The translations under genes were made by a program, and so were the position numbers. Of a DNA stretch of 40,759 nt, positions 23,196 through 31,702 are shown in pieces. Under the pieces are notes generated by a model. The model saw only the letters and a list, made by a program, of their open reading frames with translations. It did no database searches and had not been told where the DNA came from. Every line of letters begins with the position of its first letter. Within the stretch, counting starts at the first letter, position 1. Location of the stretch: NCBI GenBank assembly GCA_039816825.1, contig JBCBXA010000020.1, forward strand, positions 1-40,759, read 5' to 3'. Source of the stretch: JBCBXA01 sp039816825 (GTDB lineage: Bacteria; Pseudomonadota; Alphaproteobacteria; Rhizobiales; Rhizobiaceae).

Positions 23196-24899
23196 ATGGG
23201 GCTGGCACGTTCCGTGCGGAAGCAGAGCGGTGTTGGGGGACCGGTTCAGATGGCAAAGGAAGAAATTTTGGAAGTTCGTCTGTTCGGTGCATTCTCAATG
23301 CAGTGGGAAGACGGCACCCCCGTTTACGTCAGCTCTATAAAGGCGCGCGCCTTGATTGGCCTGCTGTGCCTTGCGCCCGCCGGGACGCACTCAAGAGCTT
23401 GGCTTCAGGAATGCCTTTGGGGGCGTGCTCACAATCAGACCGACCGCATCAATCTGCGGCAGGCGCTGACGAAGTTGCGCAAGGAGTTTGGGCCCCGCTT
23501 CGACGACGTATTCACGCTCACGACGGCGGATGTCGCCATCAATCTCGACAGGTTGAGGCTTCTGGGCGACCGCCGTGACGGTCGCCTGCTGGAAGGCATC
23601 GACATCGCCGAGAGCATCTTTCAAGGCTGGTTGGAAGATAAGCGCGAGGCAAGTACGGATCTGGGGCCGGTCCTGAAGCAGCCCTTGCGGCGGCCGGAAG
23701 AATTGCTGCCTTCACTGGCCGTCTTACCATTGATGGCCGTGTCCGGCGCTGATGTGGAGAGCCATGGTGGCGACATGATCGCTCTTGAGGTGATCCGCGC
23801 TTTGTCCCGCTCCAAGCTGATGAACGTCGTCTCGCATCTCTCGAGCCGACAGTTTCAGGTCCGCACCATCAGTCTGGGAGAGGTGCGAGAAAGCCTGCAG
23901 GTCGACTACGTGATGAGTGGCACGGTGCGACTGTCTGGATCGCACGTAAACCTCGAGGCTGAACTGCTGGATGCCGAAACAGGGCGCATTCTGACCTCGC
24001 TTCCCTTTGAAACGCGGCTTGACGATCTGCTCGCCGGCCGGTCCGAAATGATCCGCAAGCTGAGCAACACCATTGGCCAGGCGGTGCTGTCGGCCTCGGT
24101 GGAACTTGCCCAGAATACACCTCTCCCCGATGTTCCCGCCCATGCTCTTTTGATGTCGTCGATCAACCTGATGCATCGGCCCGACATCGCACCCTTCGCC
24201 CGCGCGCGTCGAAACCTCGAGGCGTTGACGTCGCGACTTCCCACCCACTCCATTCCCAAGGCCTGGCTGGCAAAATGGTATATTTTGGCCATCGCGCAGA
24301 ACTGGAGTTCGGACGTGTCAGTGGACACGTTGATGGCTGCCAAATGGGCCAACGAGGCTCTTGAGGCCAATCCAACCTGTTCATTCTCGCTGGCCATTGA
24401 TGGCATGGTGCAGAACCAGAATATTCAGCAGATCGACAAAGCCCGGGAGCGGTTTGACGACGCGCTCGAGATCGATCCAAACAATGCGATTGCCTGGCTT
24501 CTCAAAGCGCGGTTGCATTCGTTTACGGGAAGCTCGGCGGACGCGGTCAAATGTGCGCGGCAGGCCAATCTCCTGTCACCGGTGGACCCCAACCGCTACT
24601 TCTTCCAAACCATCACTGCCACAGCCTACTTGGCCAACAATGAGCCTCGCAAAGCGCTTGACCTTGCGAACAGGTCCCTCGCCAGCAATCGGACGCACGC
24701 ATCGACGCTGAGGGTCAAAACCATCGCTCTCGAGCAGTTGGGTGAACACCATGAAGCTGCGCAAGTGGCCCAATCCATTTTGAAGCTGGAGCCCAGCTTC
24801 TGCATTGAAGCCTATCGCAAAAGTCACCCCGCGACCGAGTTTTCCATTGGCGGAATCTGGGCGGACGCCTTGCGGTCCGCAGGCATCCCGGAGCGGTAA
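23196..24899 (+). CDS. Winged-helix (SARP/CadC-like) regulator with TolB/FlgO-like and TPR regions
   Basis: A 567-residue regulator. Residues about 25-115 form an OmpR/SARP-type DNA-binding domain (LEVRLFGAFSMQWEDG then INLRQALTKLRKEFG). Residues about 169-300 resemble the FlgO/TolB-like region of CadC-type and adenylate-cyclase-type regulators (LLPSLAVLPLMAV, YVMSGTVRLSGSHVNLEAELLDAETG). Residues about 415-530 are TPR-like repeats (ARERFDDALEIDPNNAIAW). No transmembrane segment is seen, unlike true CadC. A second start, the ATG at 23250, is better placed before the DNA-binding domain. It ends 42 bp before the PAP2 gene on the same strand, so it probably controls or belongs to that operon. 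Confidence 0.85.
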   Translation: MGLARSVRKQSGVGGPVQMAKEEILEVRLFGAFSMQWEDGTPVYVSSIKARALIGLLCLAPAGTHSRAWLQECLWGRAHNQTDRINLRQALTKLRKEFGPRFDDVFTLTTADVAINLDRLRLLGDRRDGRLLEGIDIAESIFQGWLEDKREASTDLGPVLKQPLRRPEELLPSLAVLPLMAVSGADVESHGGDMIALEVIRALSRSKLMNVVSHLSSRQFQVRTISLGEVRESLQVDYVMSGTVRLSGSHVNLEAELLDAETGRILTSLPFETRLDDLLAGRSEMIRKLSNTIGQAVLSASVELAQNTPLPDVPAHALLMSSINLMHRPDIAPFARARRNLEALTSRLPTHSIPKAWLAKWYILAIAQNWSSDVSVDTLMAAKWANEALEANPTCSFSLAIDGMVQNQNIQQIDKARERFDDALEIDPNNAIAWLLKARLHSFTGSSADAVKCARQANLLSPVDPNRYFFQTITATAYLANNEPRKALDLANRSLASNRTHASTLRVKTIALEQLGEHHEAAQVAQSILKLEPSFCIEAYRKSHPATEFSIGGIWADALRSAGIPER

Positions 24900-24941
24900 G
24901 CCCATCCACATCACAACCTCTTGCAGCAATTGGAGTTCGCA

Positions 24942-26156
24942 ATGGCAACCACTTCCACCTTGACGGGCGCGACAGGAGCGACCGGAGCAACTGGTGCTAC
25001 AGGCGCCACGGGTGCCACCGGTGCAAGCGGCCTGAGTGCGGTGACCGGCGCCACAGGCGCGACGGGGGCGACAGGTGCCACCGGCGCGGCAACCACTGCA
25101 GGTTCATACTCACCAGCTTTGGCCAACGCGCTGTTGGGCGCGCGCGATGCGATAAAGGGACCCATCACCAGCAATGGGCTGATTCCTCCCAATCAGAAGC
25201 AGAATTCTCCGGAAAACCTCTCCAGATGGTCGTTGGCCATTCGCGAGATGACCATTTTGCACGAGCTTCAATCCCATCTCTCGGTCGTGCCGCAGATGGC
25301 TCAGAACGCCGACGCAGATGATCAAGGTGGCGTTACCCTCCATCATGTCGAAACGACCGCCGGCAGTCATGGACTGAACCTCAGCACGGCGCCGGTTGCA
25401 TCCTTCGTCCGCCCCAGCAATGGCTTTCTGTCCGTTCAAACCAAGCGCGTGAATTTCGATGCTGATCTCCGGGCTGATCGCATGGATGAGATCCTGACCC
25501 AGACGGGATATCCCACGCCCTTTTTCAATCTGATTGCGGGCATGCATCCGGGGCAGAAGCGCCACACCCACGAACTGGTGGGTATCACCCAGTCAGTCGT
25601 GAGCAGCATTGTGCTGTCGATCAAACATGTTCTGGCGGTGCCGCGTCCCGACACCTTCTCACACCAGATCCAGCCGGCCATACCGACGCCAGGCCACGGT
25701 ACTTTGCCCAGCGGTCATGCGGCGGAGAACTTTGCTGTTGCGGTGGTTCTCGCTCACCTGCTCAAGGACAGAGCCGTTGATGGTTCTCTGGCGAACATGC
25801 TGCTTCGTCAGGCGGCGCGCATCGCCGCCAACCGCACCGTCGCGGGTGTGCACTTCCCAATCGATTCTGTTGCGGGCGCAATGCTCGGCATTGCCATGGG
25901 CCAATATCTGGTGGGCCGGGCAGAGCAGACCCTCTGCATCAGAGAAGCGAGGTTCCAAGTGACGGCAGATGATTCCGCTGGCGAGGGATTCGATTTCTCG
26001 GCGCGCGACTATCTGATTGAAGACCTTCAGAACAAGGAGCCCGAGAACCCGGACATCGCCAACGCCGTTACGTTTGGCTCCGCAGTCACAATGACTGAAG
26101 GCTCTGAGAGCCCCTTTAGCTGGCTTTGGAAGTCAGCCCGTGCGGAATGGGCGTGA
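24942..26156 (+). CDS. Collagen-like Gly-Ala-Thr repeat fused to PAP2/vanadium haloperoxidase-type phosphatase
   Basis: A 404-residue protein. Residues 9-47 are Gly-X-Y repeats, mostly Gly-Ala-Thr, broken once by GASGLSAVT. The rest is a PAP2-superfamily domain with all catalytic motifs: Lys228-x6-Arg235-Pro (KHVLAVPRP), Pro-Ser-Gly-His at 256-259 and Arg298-x5-His304-x3-Asp308. These make an acid phosphatase/lipid phosphatase or a vanadium haloperoxidase; soluble character and the absence of multiple membrane segments favour the bacterial haloperoxidase-like branch. There is no signal peptide. The ATG at 24942 has a GGAG site. It is followed by the second subtilase after 3 bp. The collagen-like head may trimerise the enzyme or serve as an attachment stalk. 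Confidence 0.88.
   Translation: MATTSTLTGATGATGATGATGATGATGASGLSAVTGATGATGATGATGAATTAGSYSPALANALLGARDAIKGPITSNGLIPPNQKQNSPENLSRWSLAIREMTILHELQSHLSVVPQMAQNADADDQGGVTLHHVETTAGSHGLNLSTAPVASFVRPSNGFLSVQTKRVNFDADLRADRMDEILTQTGYPTPFFNLIAGMHPGQKRHTHELVGITQSVVSSIVLSIKHVLAVPRPDTFSHQIQPAIPTPGHGTLPSGHAAENFAVAVVLAHLLKDRAVDGSLANMLLRQAARIAANRTVAGVHFPIDSVAGAMLGIAMGQYLVGRAEQTLCIREARFQVTADDSAGEGFDFSARDYLIEDLQNKEPENPDIANAVTFGSAVTMTEGSESPFSWLWKSARAEWA
24966..25082 (+). repeat. Collagen-like (Gly-Ala-Thr) coding repeat
   Basis: A run of 9-bp units, five then four, each encoding Gly-Ala-Thr with varied synonymous codons, interrupted by GASGLSAVT. The codon variation shows that the peptide repeat, not the DNA repeat, is being kept. 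Confidence 0.9.
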
Positions 26157-26159
26157 TCC

Positions 26160-28376
26160 ATGGTTCACTCAACCCGGTATAAGCTCGTCCCGGAGCAGCC
26201 AACCGACTTCTTTCCGCCGGGCGGCGAAGATGAAATCTGCTTCACAGATGCCTACTCACAGTGGTCGGCGGGCATCGGCAGCAAATATGATCTGGTCGAC
26301 CGTCTGACGACCGAGGGCGGTGAAGACTATAACTTCTATGCCTATCTGACGGGTTTGCTCGGGGGTATAGAAACCTTCTCGCTGTCGCAGAACGCATTTC
26401 GTTGCCGAAGCCGGAGCGAACGTCCGGTCCTTCGGGCAAGGTCGCGTGATGAGCGGACCGGGCAAGCTGACCCCAAGAGCGGCTTGCTGGCTCGGCTGCC
26501 CCTCAGGGCCGCTGCCGTCAACGGCGACTATCAACCAAACCCAACACAGTTGAACGAACTGTCCTTCGCTGATCGCTCAGACGATCTCGATCCCGGCAGT
26601 GCACACAAACCGGCGGACAAGATTGTCGTCTTGGGCATCATTGATGACGCTATCAACTTTCTGCATGACCGTTTTCAGAGCGGTGACGGAAAGTCTCGCA
26701 TCGATTCCGTCTGGGTGCAGGACGCGGACTGGGCCGGACAGGGTTTTCTGCCCTTTGGCCGGGAGTTCTCGAACCGCGACATCAACGCGCTTCTGGCGGA
26801 GCGCAAACAATCCAGCGACCTGGAACTTCTCCAGTCGGTTGGCGTGGTCGGCACTCATGCGAAAGGCTACCACCCCAGCGCGCTTCAGTTTGGCGGCAGC
26901 CATGGCACTCATATTGCAGACCTTGCAGCAGGGTATGATGGTTCGGACAGTGCCGAACAGGATACCGCTCTGTTCCGACGGATGATGTGTGTTCAGCTTC
27001 CGCTGCTCGCGACGCTGGACACATCAGGGCACAGCTTGATCGGCCTGATCATTGAAGCCGCCAGGCACATCTTCAAAAGAGCCTTTGCCCAGAGCTGCCA
27101 CTATGGAAGCCCCCTGCCGGTTGTCATCAATCTCAGCTACGGCTTCCGGGGCGGCCCTCGAAACGGACTGCATCCCGTGGAGCGCGCGCTCCGCGCATTG
27201 TCCATCCAGTATCGCAAGGATTGCATTGCACAGTTCAACGGCGTTGAGCCATCTGTCGAAGTTGTGCTTCCCGCGGGCAACGGCCATTTGAGCCTGGGGC
27301 AAGCAGCCCCTGACGCCGCCAGCGGTGATGGCTCGCAGGAACTGGCCGTTACCGCAAAAATCAAGCGCGATGACCGGACGCCAACCTTCATCGAGGTGTG
27401 GGCGCCCCGCAACACTGAAAGCGTCAGGCTCAAACTTACTCTGCCTGGTTCTGAGGAACTGCCATCTCCTGACCCGGCCGGCTGGATTACGCTCAGCCGT
27501 GAGAATCTGGAGCAGGCTTGGCTTCTGACCCAGTCGAACGCTGGTAATCCGGATGATGATCAGGCCATTGGGCGTATCAAGATGGACAGTCCCAACGAGA
27601 TGTCTATGGCGAGGGCGGATTGTGATCCGACCGGCGACAACACCCACTGGCGGATATTGGTCGCTTTGGCTCCAACAGAGTGCCACGATGTCAGGAAACC
27701 GGTGGCGCCCGTCGGCCACTGGACGCTGCGGGCAGAAGCCAAGCTTTCTGCGGGTCAGTCTCTTCACGCATGGATCCAACGCGATGAACCCGTTTCCGGC
27801 TTTGCGTCAGGGGCTCAGCAGGCGCAATTCGCCGACGATGTCTATGAGGCAAACAGCCGTTTGGAGAATGGTGCTTTTCGAGTGGTTGATGTCGAAGGCC
27901 AGACAGTGCGGCGGGATGGAACCCTGTCCGGCATCGCATCTGAGCCTTCATCAAGCCAATTGGATGACGAAGCCTCCGGTGGCGTTCAATCGAAACCATC
28001 GATCAGCGTGGCCGGATATGTTTGGCAAACGCAGGATTTGGCAATTTACTCAGCAGCCGCTCTGACCGGCAGAGAGGGGCCCGTCGTCGCTGCTGTGTCC
28101 GACAGGTCGCCCGTCAGTCGTGGGGTTTTGGCCGCCGGTACCAACAGTGGTTCGTCATACACTCAACCCGGGACCAGCGTAGCGGCGCCGCAGGTCACCC
28201 GGGTCCTGGCCGATCAGATGGCTGTGAAACGAAGTGGGTTCAACGGCGCTGAATTCCTTCTCAATACCAGCAATTCTGATGCAAGCACCGACGCGCGCAC
28301 CGAACGTCTGCGCGGGCATCTTCTGCCCTTTGGCAAGCTGGGCACGGAGGGCGATATCCGGGGAGTGACACGATGA
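26160..28376 (+). CDS. Large S8-type peptidase with inserted domain before the catalytic Ser
   Basis: A 738-residue subtilase-like protein. Candidate catalytic residues are Asp162 (GIIDDAINF, where DDA replaces DTG), His248 (GGSHGTHIADLAAG), Asn374 (LPAGNG) and Ser673 (PGTSVAAP). The Asn-to-Ser distance is about 300 residues against roughly 65-90 usually. The inserted part contains IEVWAPRNTESVRLKLTLP and later beta-rich segments, reminiscent of the jelly-roll insertion in clostridial Csp proteases. About 150 residues precede the Asp and carry no signal peptide. It starts 3 bp after the PAP2 stop and overlaps the papain-fusion gene by 4 bp (ATGA). Substrate unknown. Confidence 0.85.
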   Translation: MVHSTRYKLVPEQPTDFFPPGGEDEICFTDAYSQWSAGIGSKYDLVDRLTTEGGEDYNFYAYLTGLLGGIETFSLSQNAFRCRSRSERPVLRARSRDERTGQADPKSGLLARLPLRAAAVNGDYQPNPTQLNELSFADRSDDLDPGSAHKPADKIVVLGIIDDAINFLHDRFQSGDGKSRIDSVWVQDADWAGQGFLPFGREFSNRDINALLAERKQSSDLELLQSVGVVGTHAKGYHPSALQFGGSHGTHIADLAAGYDGSDSAEQDTALFRRMMCVQLPLLATLDTSGHSLIGLIIEAARHIFKRAFAQSCHYGSPLPVVINLSYGFRGGPRNGLHPVERALRALSIQYRKDCIAQFNGVEPSVEVVLPAGNGHLSLGQAAPDAASGDGSQELAVTAKIKRDDRTPTFIEVWAPRNTESVRLKLTLPGSEELPSPDPAGWITLSRENLEQAWLLTQSNAGNPDDDQAIGRIKMDSPNEMSMARADCDPTGDNTHWRILVALAPTECHDVRKPVAPVGHWTLRAEAKLSAGQSLHAWIQRDEPVSGFASGAQQAQFADDVYEANSRLENGAFRVVDVEGQTVRRDGTLSGIASEPSSSQLDDEASGGVQSKPSISVAGYVWQTQDLAIYSAAALTGREGPVVAAVSDRSPVSRGVLAAGTNSGSSYTQPGTSVAAPQVTRVLADQMAVKRSGFNGAEFLLNTSNSDASTDARTERLRGHLLPFGKLGTEGDIRGVTR

Positions 28377-30322
28377 GCAAGGCAAGCAAGGCTTCTTCGA
28401 AGGCGAAGAAAGACAAGGCAGTCGATCCATCCAAGACGCTGGGCGCCGCACCAAGCCTTGCGGGCCGCATCCTGAACGTTTTACCCGACGCGACGGATCT
28501 GCGAGATCGCATCTATGAGCCTTCTCTTCTCGATCTCAAGCTGAAGCTGGACCCACCAGACCACCATTTGAGCCCCATCCGCGACCAGGGGCGGGAGGGA
28601 GCTTGCACAGGCTTTGCGCTGGCCAGTGCCGTCACTTTGATGAACCGTGCGCGCCACGGGCGGGTCAATCCTCAAGCCGAAGTGCCGGTGTCCAGCCCGC
28701 GCATGCTCTACGAGATGGCCAAGATCAATGATGAGTGGCCGGGCGAGGATTATGAGGGATCCAGCATTCGCGGTGCCTTGAAGGGTTTTTACCACAACGG
28801 AGCCTGCAGTGATGCGAAGGCGCCTTACAAAGACGGCGAGAAGAACTGGTTTTTGACCGTCGATCAGGCGAAGGATGCGAGGGCTGTTGGGCTCGGAGCC
28901 TATTACCGTCTCCGGCCTGAGATCATAGATTATCACGCCGCTCTCAACGAGGTCGGCGTCATCTATGTTTCGGCGAACATTCACCGAGGATGGCAGCGCC
29001 CGCCTCGTGGGGACATCAAGCCGTCGCACCTCACTGAGGGAGGGCACGCTTTCATCATCGTTGGTTACGATGATCACGGTTTCCTCATACAGAACTCGTG
29101 GGGCGAGGATTGGGGAGGCTTTCAGGGTCGTCCGGGCATCGCTCGCTGGTCCTATGAAGACTGGTCCGCAACCGTAATGGACGCCTGGGTGCTCCGGCTT
29201 TCCGTTCCGACGCCGGATGCGTTCGACCTGACAATCGCCGACCCAACACCTCAAGCCGAAAACCTGTTCGGCGCAGAGAACGCCAGATCCCCGCGAAATG
29301 AGGATGTGGTTGGACATATCATCCATCTCAACGATGGAGTGCTGGTGGAGAGAGGCAAATATCCGACGCCGATCGCAACCATCCGGGAAACCGCCAACTT
29401 CCTGGCTGACGAAACTCTGACCGCAGAACGCGGCTACAAGCATCTGATGTTTTATGCCCATGGAGGGCTGAACAGCGCCGGCGCCTCCGCCAACCGGGTG
29501 AGGAAGATGAAGGAGGTGTTCAAGCGCAACGGCATCTATCCCATCCATTTCATGTGGGAGACCGGCTTCTTTGAGTCTCTCAAGGACGTGCTGTTTTCCG
29601 CTCACAAGCGAGCAGAAGGGCGTGTCGGCGGTGTGTCGGATTTTACCGATCGCGTTCTGGAGGCCATGGCGCGCGGACCCGGGACCGCCATCTGGCGGGA
29701 TATGAAGCGTGATGCAGATCACAGTTTCAGACCGTCCGGGGGTGGCCGCAAGGCACTCAAGATTCTCCTCGAGGCCAACGCTCGGCGTTCAATTCCCCTC
29801 AAAGTTCACCTGGTGGGGCACAGCGCCGGCTCGATATTGCTGGCGCATCTCTTGGACACGCTGGACACCGTCAATCCACTCAAAGAGCCGGTGCAGTCAT
29901 GCTCGATTATGGCGCCAGCCTGCACGCTCGATCTGTTTGAAAAGAGCTATCACCCGAAGATTGGAGTGACCGGCAAGGCCACCGGTATCTCCCGGTTGAT
30001 CCAATACAATCTGATCGATCAGCGCGAACTGGACGACAGTGTCGGCCCATATCGAAAATCGCTGCTCTACTTCGTATCGAATGCCTTTGAAGATGCCCGA
30101 AAAATGCCTTTGCTCGGTATGGAGATCTTTGAAGACCAGGTGCCAAGGAAACCCGCGCACGCCCTCCACTATGCGGGCCGAGCGTCCAACATCACCGACA
30201 GCGACACCCATGGCGGCTTCGACAATGACCGCAAGACGATGAACCACATTCTCAAGTCAATTCTCGGCAAAAAGCCGTCTACCGCCAAAGGCTTCCAGCC
30301 TGAGGACATGGTCGGCTACTGA
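28373..30322 (+). CDS. Papain-like (C1) cysteine peptidase fused to alpha/beta serine hydrolase
   Basis: A 649-residue two-enzyme protein. After a Lys/Ser-rich N-terminus (residues 1-20), residues about 40-290 are a papain-like domain with Gln72 and Cys78 (RDQGREGACTGFA), His225 (EGGHAFIIVGYDD) and Asn241 (IQNSWGEDWGG). Residues about 345-640 form an alpha/beta hydrolase with oxyanion-like FYAHGGLN, nucleophile Ser484 in LVGHSAGS and a likely His in DTHGGFDN or MNHIL. Both sites look intact. No signal peptide. It overlaps the second subtilase gene by 4 bp, so the three hydrolases are translated together. The pairing suggests that proteolysis and ester or lipid hydrolysis act on one target or in one cascade. 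Confidence 0.88.
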   Translation: MSKASKASSKAKKDKAVDPSKTLGAAPSLAGRILNVLPDATDLRDRIYEPSLLDLKLKLDPPDHHLSPIRDQGREGACTGFALASAVTLMNRARHGRVNPQAEVPVSSPRMLYEMAKINDEWPGEDYEGSSIRGALKGFYHNGACSDAKAPYKDGEKNWFLTVDQAKDARAVGLGAYYRLRPEIIDYHAALNEVGVIYVSANIHRGWQRPPRGDIKPSHLTEGGHAFIIVGYDDHGFLIQNSWGEDWGGFQGRPGIARWSYEDWSATVMDAWVLRLSVPTPDAFDLTIADPTPQAENLFGAENARSPRNEDVVGHIIHLNDGVLVERGKYPTPIATIRETANFLADETLTAERGYKHLMFYAHGGLNSAGASANRVRKMKEVFKRNGIYPIHFMWETGFFESLKDVLFSAHKRAEGRVGGVSDFTDRVLEAMARGPGTAIWRDMKRDADHSFRPSGGGRKALKILLEANARRSIPLKVHLVGHSAGSILLAHLLDTLDTVNPLKEPVQSCSIMAPACTLDLFEKSYHPKIGVTGKATGISRLIQYNLIDQRELDDSVGPYRKSLLYFVSNAFEDARKMPLLGMEIFEDQVPRKPAHALHYAGRASNITDSDTHGGFDNDRKTMNHILKSILGKKPSTAKGFQPEDMVGY

Positions 30323-30366
30323 CGGTGCAGCGCCTTTTCATCAGCTATTTTTGAGGAGTAGAAGTA

Positions 30367-30792
30367 ATGCAAAGAACGCCCAGTAGCGATGATGAGCCAC
30401 TGGACCGTCTTTTCAAGCTCTTGCCTGCAGAATCGACTGCTGCCTTTCTGCTACTAAGGGGGCTGTTTCCAGTTGAATCTACCAGGGACAGCATAATTGT
30501 TGAGATGGGTATCCTATACGGCCTGACTGCATTGATAGTCGTTCTTACGCCTTTTCTGTTGAGGCGTGTTTGGAACGTGCGGGATGTAAAGATAATTGCT
30601 TTTATGACAATGACTTTCATCATATGGGCGCTCAACATAGACATTGAGCGAGTTGTGCTTGCAAGCGAGTATCTAATTCAAGATGTCTGGTCGGGGTTTG
30701 AGTTTGTTCTCAATCCTTTGTTGTTGAAGGGTCTGTTGATTGTTTGGGCGGTTACACTTGTGCCTCTCGTCATTCCGAAAAAGACTGTGTGA
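30367..30792 (+). CDS. Small integral membrane protein, unknown
   Basis: A 141-residue protein with three to four hydrophobic segments: a moderate one near residues 20-35, then IIVEMGILYGLTALIVVLTPFLL (about 42-65), IIAFMTMTFIIWAL (about 75-90) and a C-terminal LLLKGLLIVWAVTLVPLVI (about 117-136). GC content is clearly lower than in the neighbours and codon use is AT-richer, suggesting acquisition from elsewhere. It has its own GAGGAG ribosome-binding site 44 bp after the papain-fusion gene. No family recognised. Confidence 0.7.
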   Translation: MQRTPSSDDEPLDRLFKLLPAESTAAFLLLRGLFPVESTRDSIIVEMGILYGLTALIVVLTPFLLRRVWNVRDVKIIAFMTMTFIIWALNIDIERVVLASEYLIQDVWSGFEFVLNPLLLKGLLIVWAVTLVPLVIPKKTV

Positions 30793-30801
30793 GGCGAGAA
30801 A

Positions 30802-31605
30802 ATGAGACGCTTTATTATGTTGTCGACGGCTGCAGCCACAGCGGCAATCGGCTGTGTTATGGTACTGGTTGCTACACAGCCTGTTTACGCCGATGAGCGC
30901 GATTGCAAGACCCCACGGTTTGACACCCGAGTGAGCAATTTTATGTCGAAGGGCGGTGTCGGCAGTGTCGGCTTTGCGTTCAGCAAAAGACCACTCAAGG
31001 TTCAAGTGGTTTCCAGTGGCGCGTGCTACAAGTTGCAGAAGAGTTTCCGTAGGAAGAGGGTCTACTTCTTCTTCAATCATCTCACCACGTCTGATGAGCG
31101 ATATGCCACGTTTTTGGCAACGCAGATTGTCAAAAAATACAAGAACTTACGTTTCGCAGACGAACGCGTTACCGGTATCAGAAAGGGGGCGTGGTTTCGT
31201 AGGATTGATGGTGGAGCAGAAGATTTGGCCCAAATAGGAAGCATGCTCGCATTCGACAGCGTCTCACCCGAACGTTTTGGTGAATTGCACAGGGCTAATC
31301 CCTTTGATGAGGTGCCTCTAATCGATAGCTTCCGGGGCCGTTTTTGGCATGGAACTCCAATGGAAGCGGATGTGGGATCCCTTGATCGACTGTCCTACTG
31401 GTCCAGTCAGATTGCTGATGATCCATCCACTAAAGTTGAGAACTACCTACTACGTTTCGAGGCTCTTGCTAGCGATGAAAAGCCCGAACAGAACGGACGC
31501 GGAATTCCCTTCAACACGCGGTTCCATTCCGATATGGAGTATATGCACGTTAAAGTGCACTCGCCAGCCGACGGAGGCATTCAGCTGAACTTCCGCCTCG
31601 AATAA
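30802..31605 (+). CDS. Exported protein of unknown function
   Basis: A 267-residue protein with a clear signal peptide (residues about 1-30, cleavage near VYADE), so it is periplasmic or secreted. The mature part is basic in its first half (RRKRVYFFFNHL, KKYKNLRF) and has two Cys (ERDCKTP and SGACYKL) that could form a disulfide. It starts 9 bp after the small membrane protein and shares its lower GC, so the two are probably one unit. No domain recognised. Confidence 0.7.
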   Translation: MRRFIMLSTAAATAAIGCVMVLVATQPVYADERDCKTPRFDTRVSNFMSKGGVGSVGFAFSKRPLKVQVVSSGACYKLQKSFRRKRVYFFFNHLTTSDERYATFLATQIVKKYKNLRFADERVTGIRKGAWFRRIDGGAEDLAQIGSMLAFDSVSPERFGELHRANPFDEVPLIDSFRGRFWHGTPMEADVGSLDRLSYWSSQIADDPSTKVENYLLRFEALASDEKPEQNGRGIPFNTRFHSDMEYMHVKVHSPADGGIQLNFRLE

Positions 31606-31702
31606 CCCAATTTGGCTGTTTAGGGCAGGCGCTGCTTGGCACTTTCACACAACACGGCAGGTTAGGCGTTGCCGCTTACTGTCAATCACTGTGCTGGCTA
31701 AA

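Noticed and set aside
24966..25082. Short direct repeats as a possible CRISPR or VNTR
   Set aside because: 9-bp units with no spacers, in frame and with synonymous variation: this is a collagen-like coding repeat.
24911..25192. Minus-strand frame with Val-Ala-Pro repeats
   Set aside because: Antisense reading of the Gly-Ala-Thr coding repeat.
28481..29722. 413-codon open frame on the minus strand
   Set aside because: Antisense shadow of the papain/hydrolase fusion gene, which has clear catalytic motifs; the minus frame has no recognisable domain.
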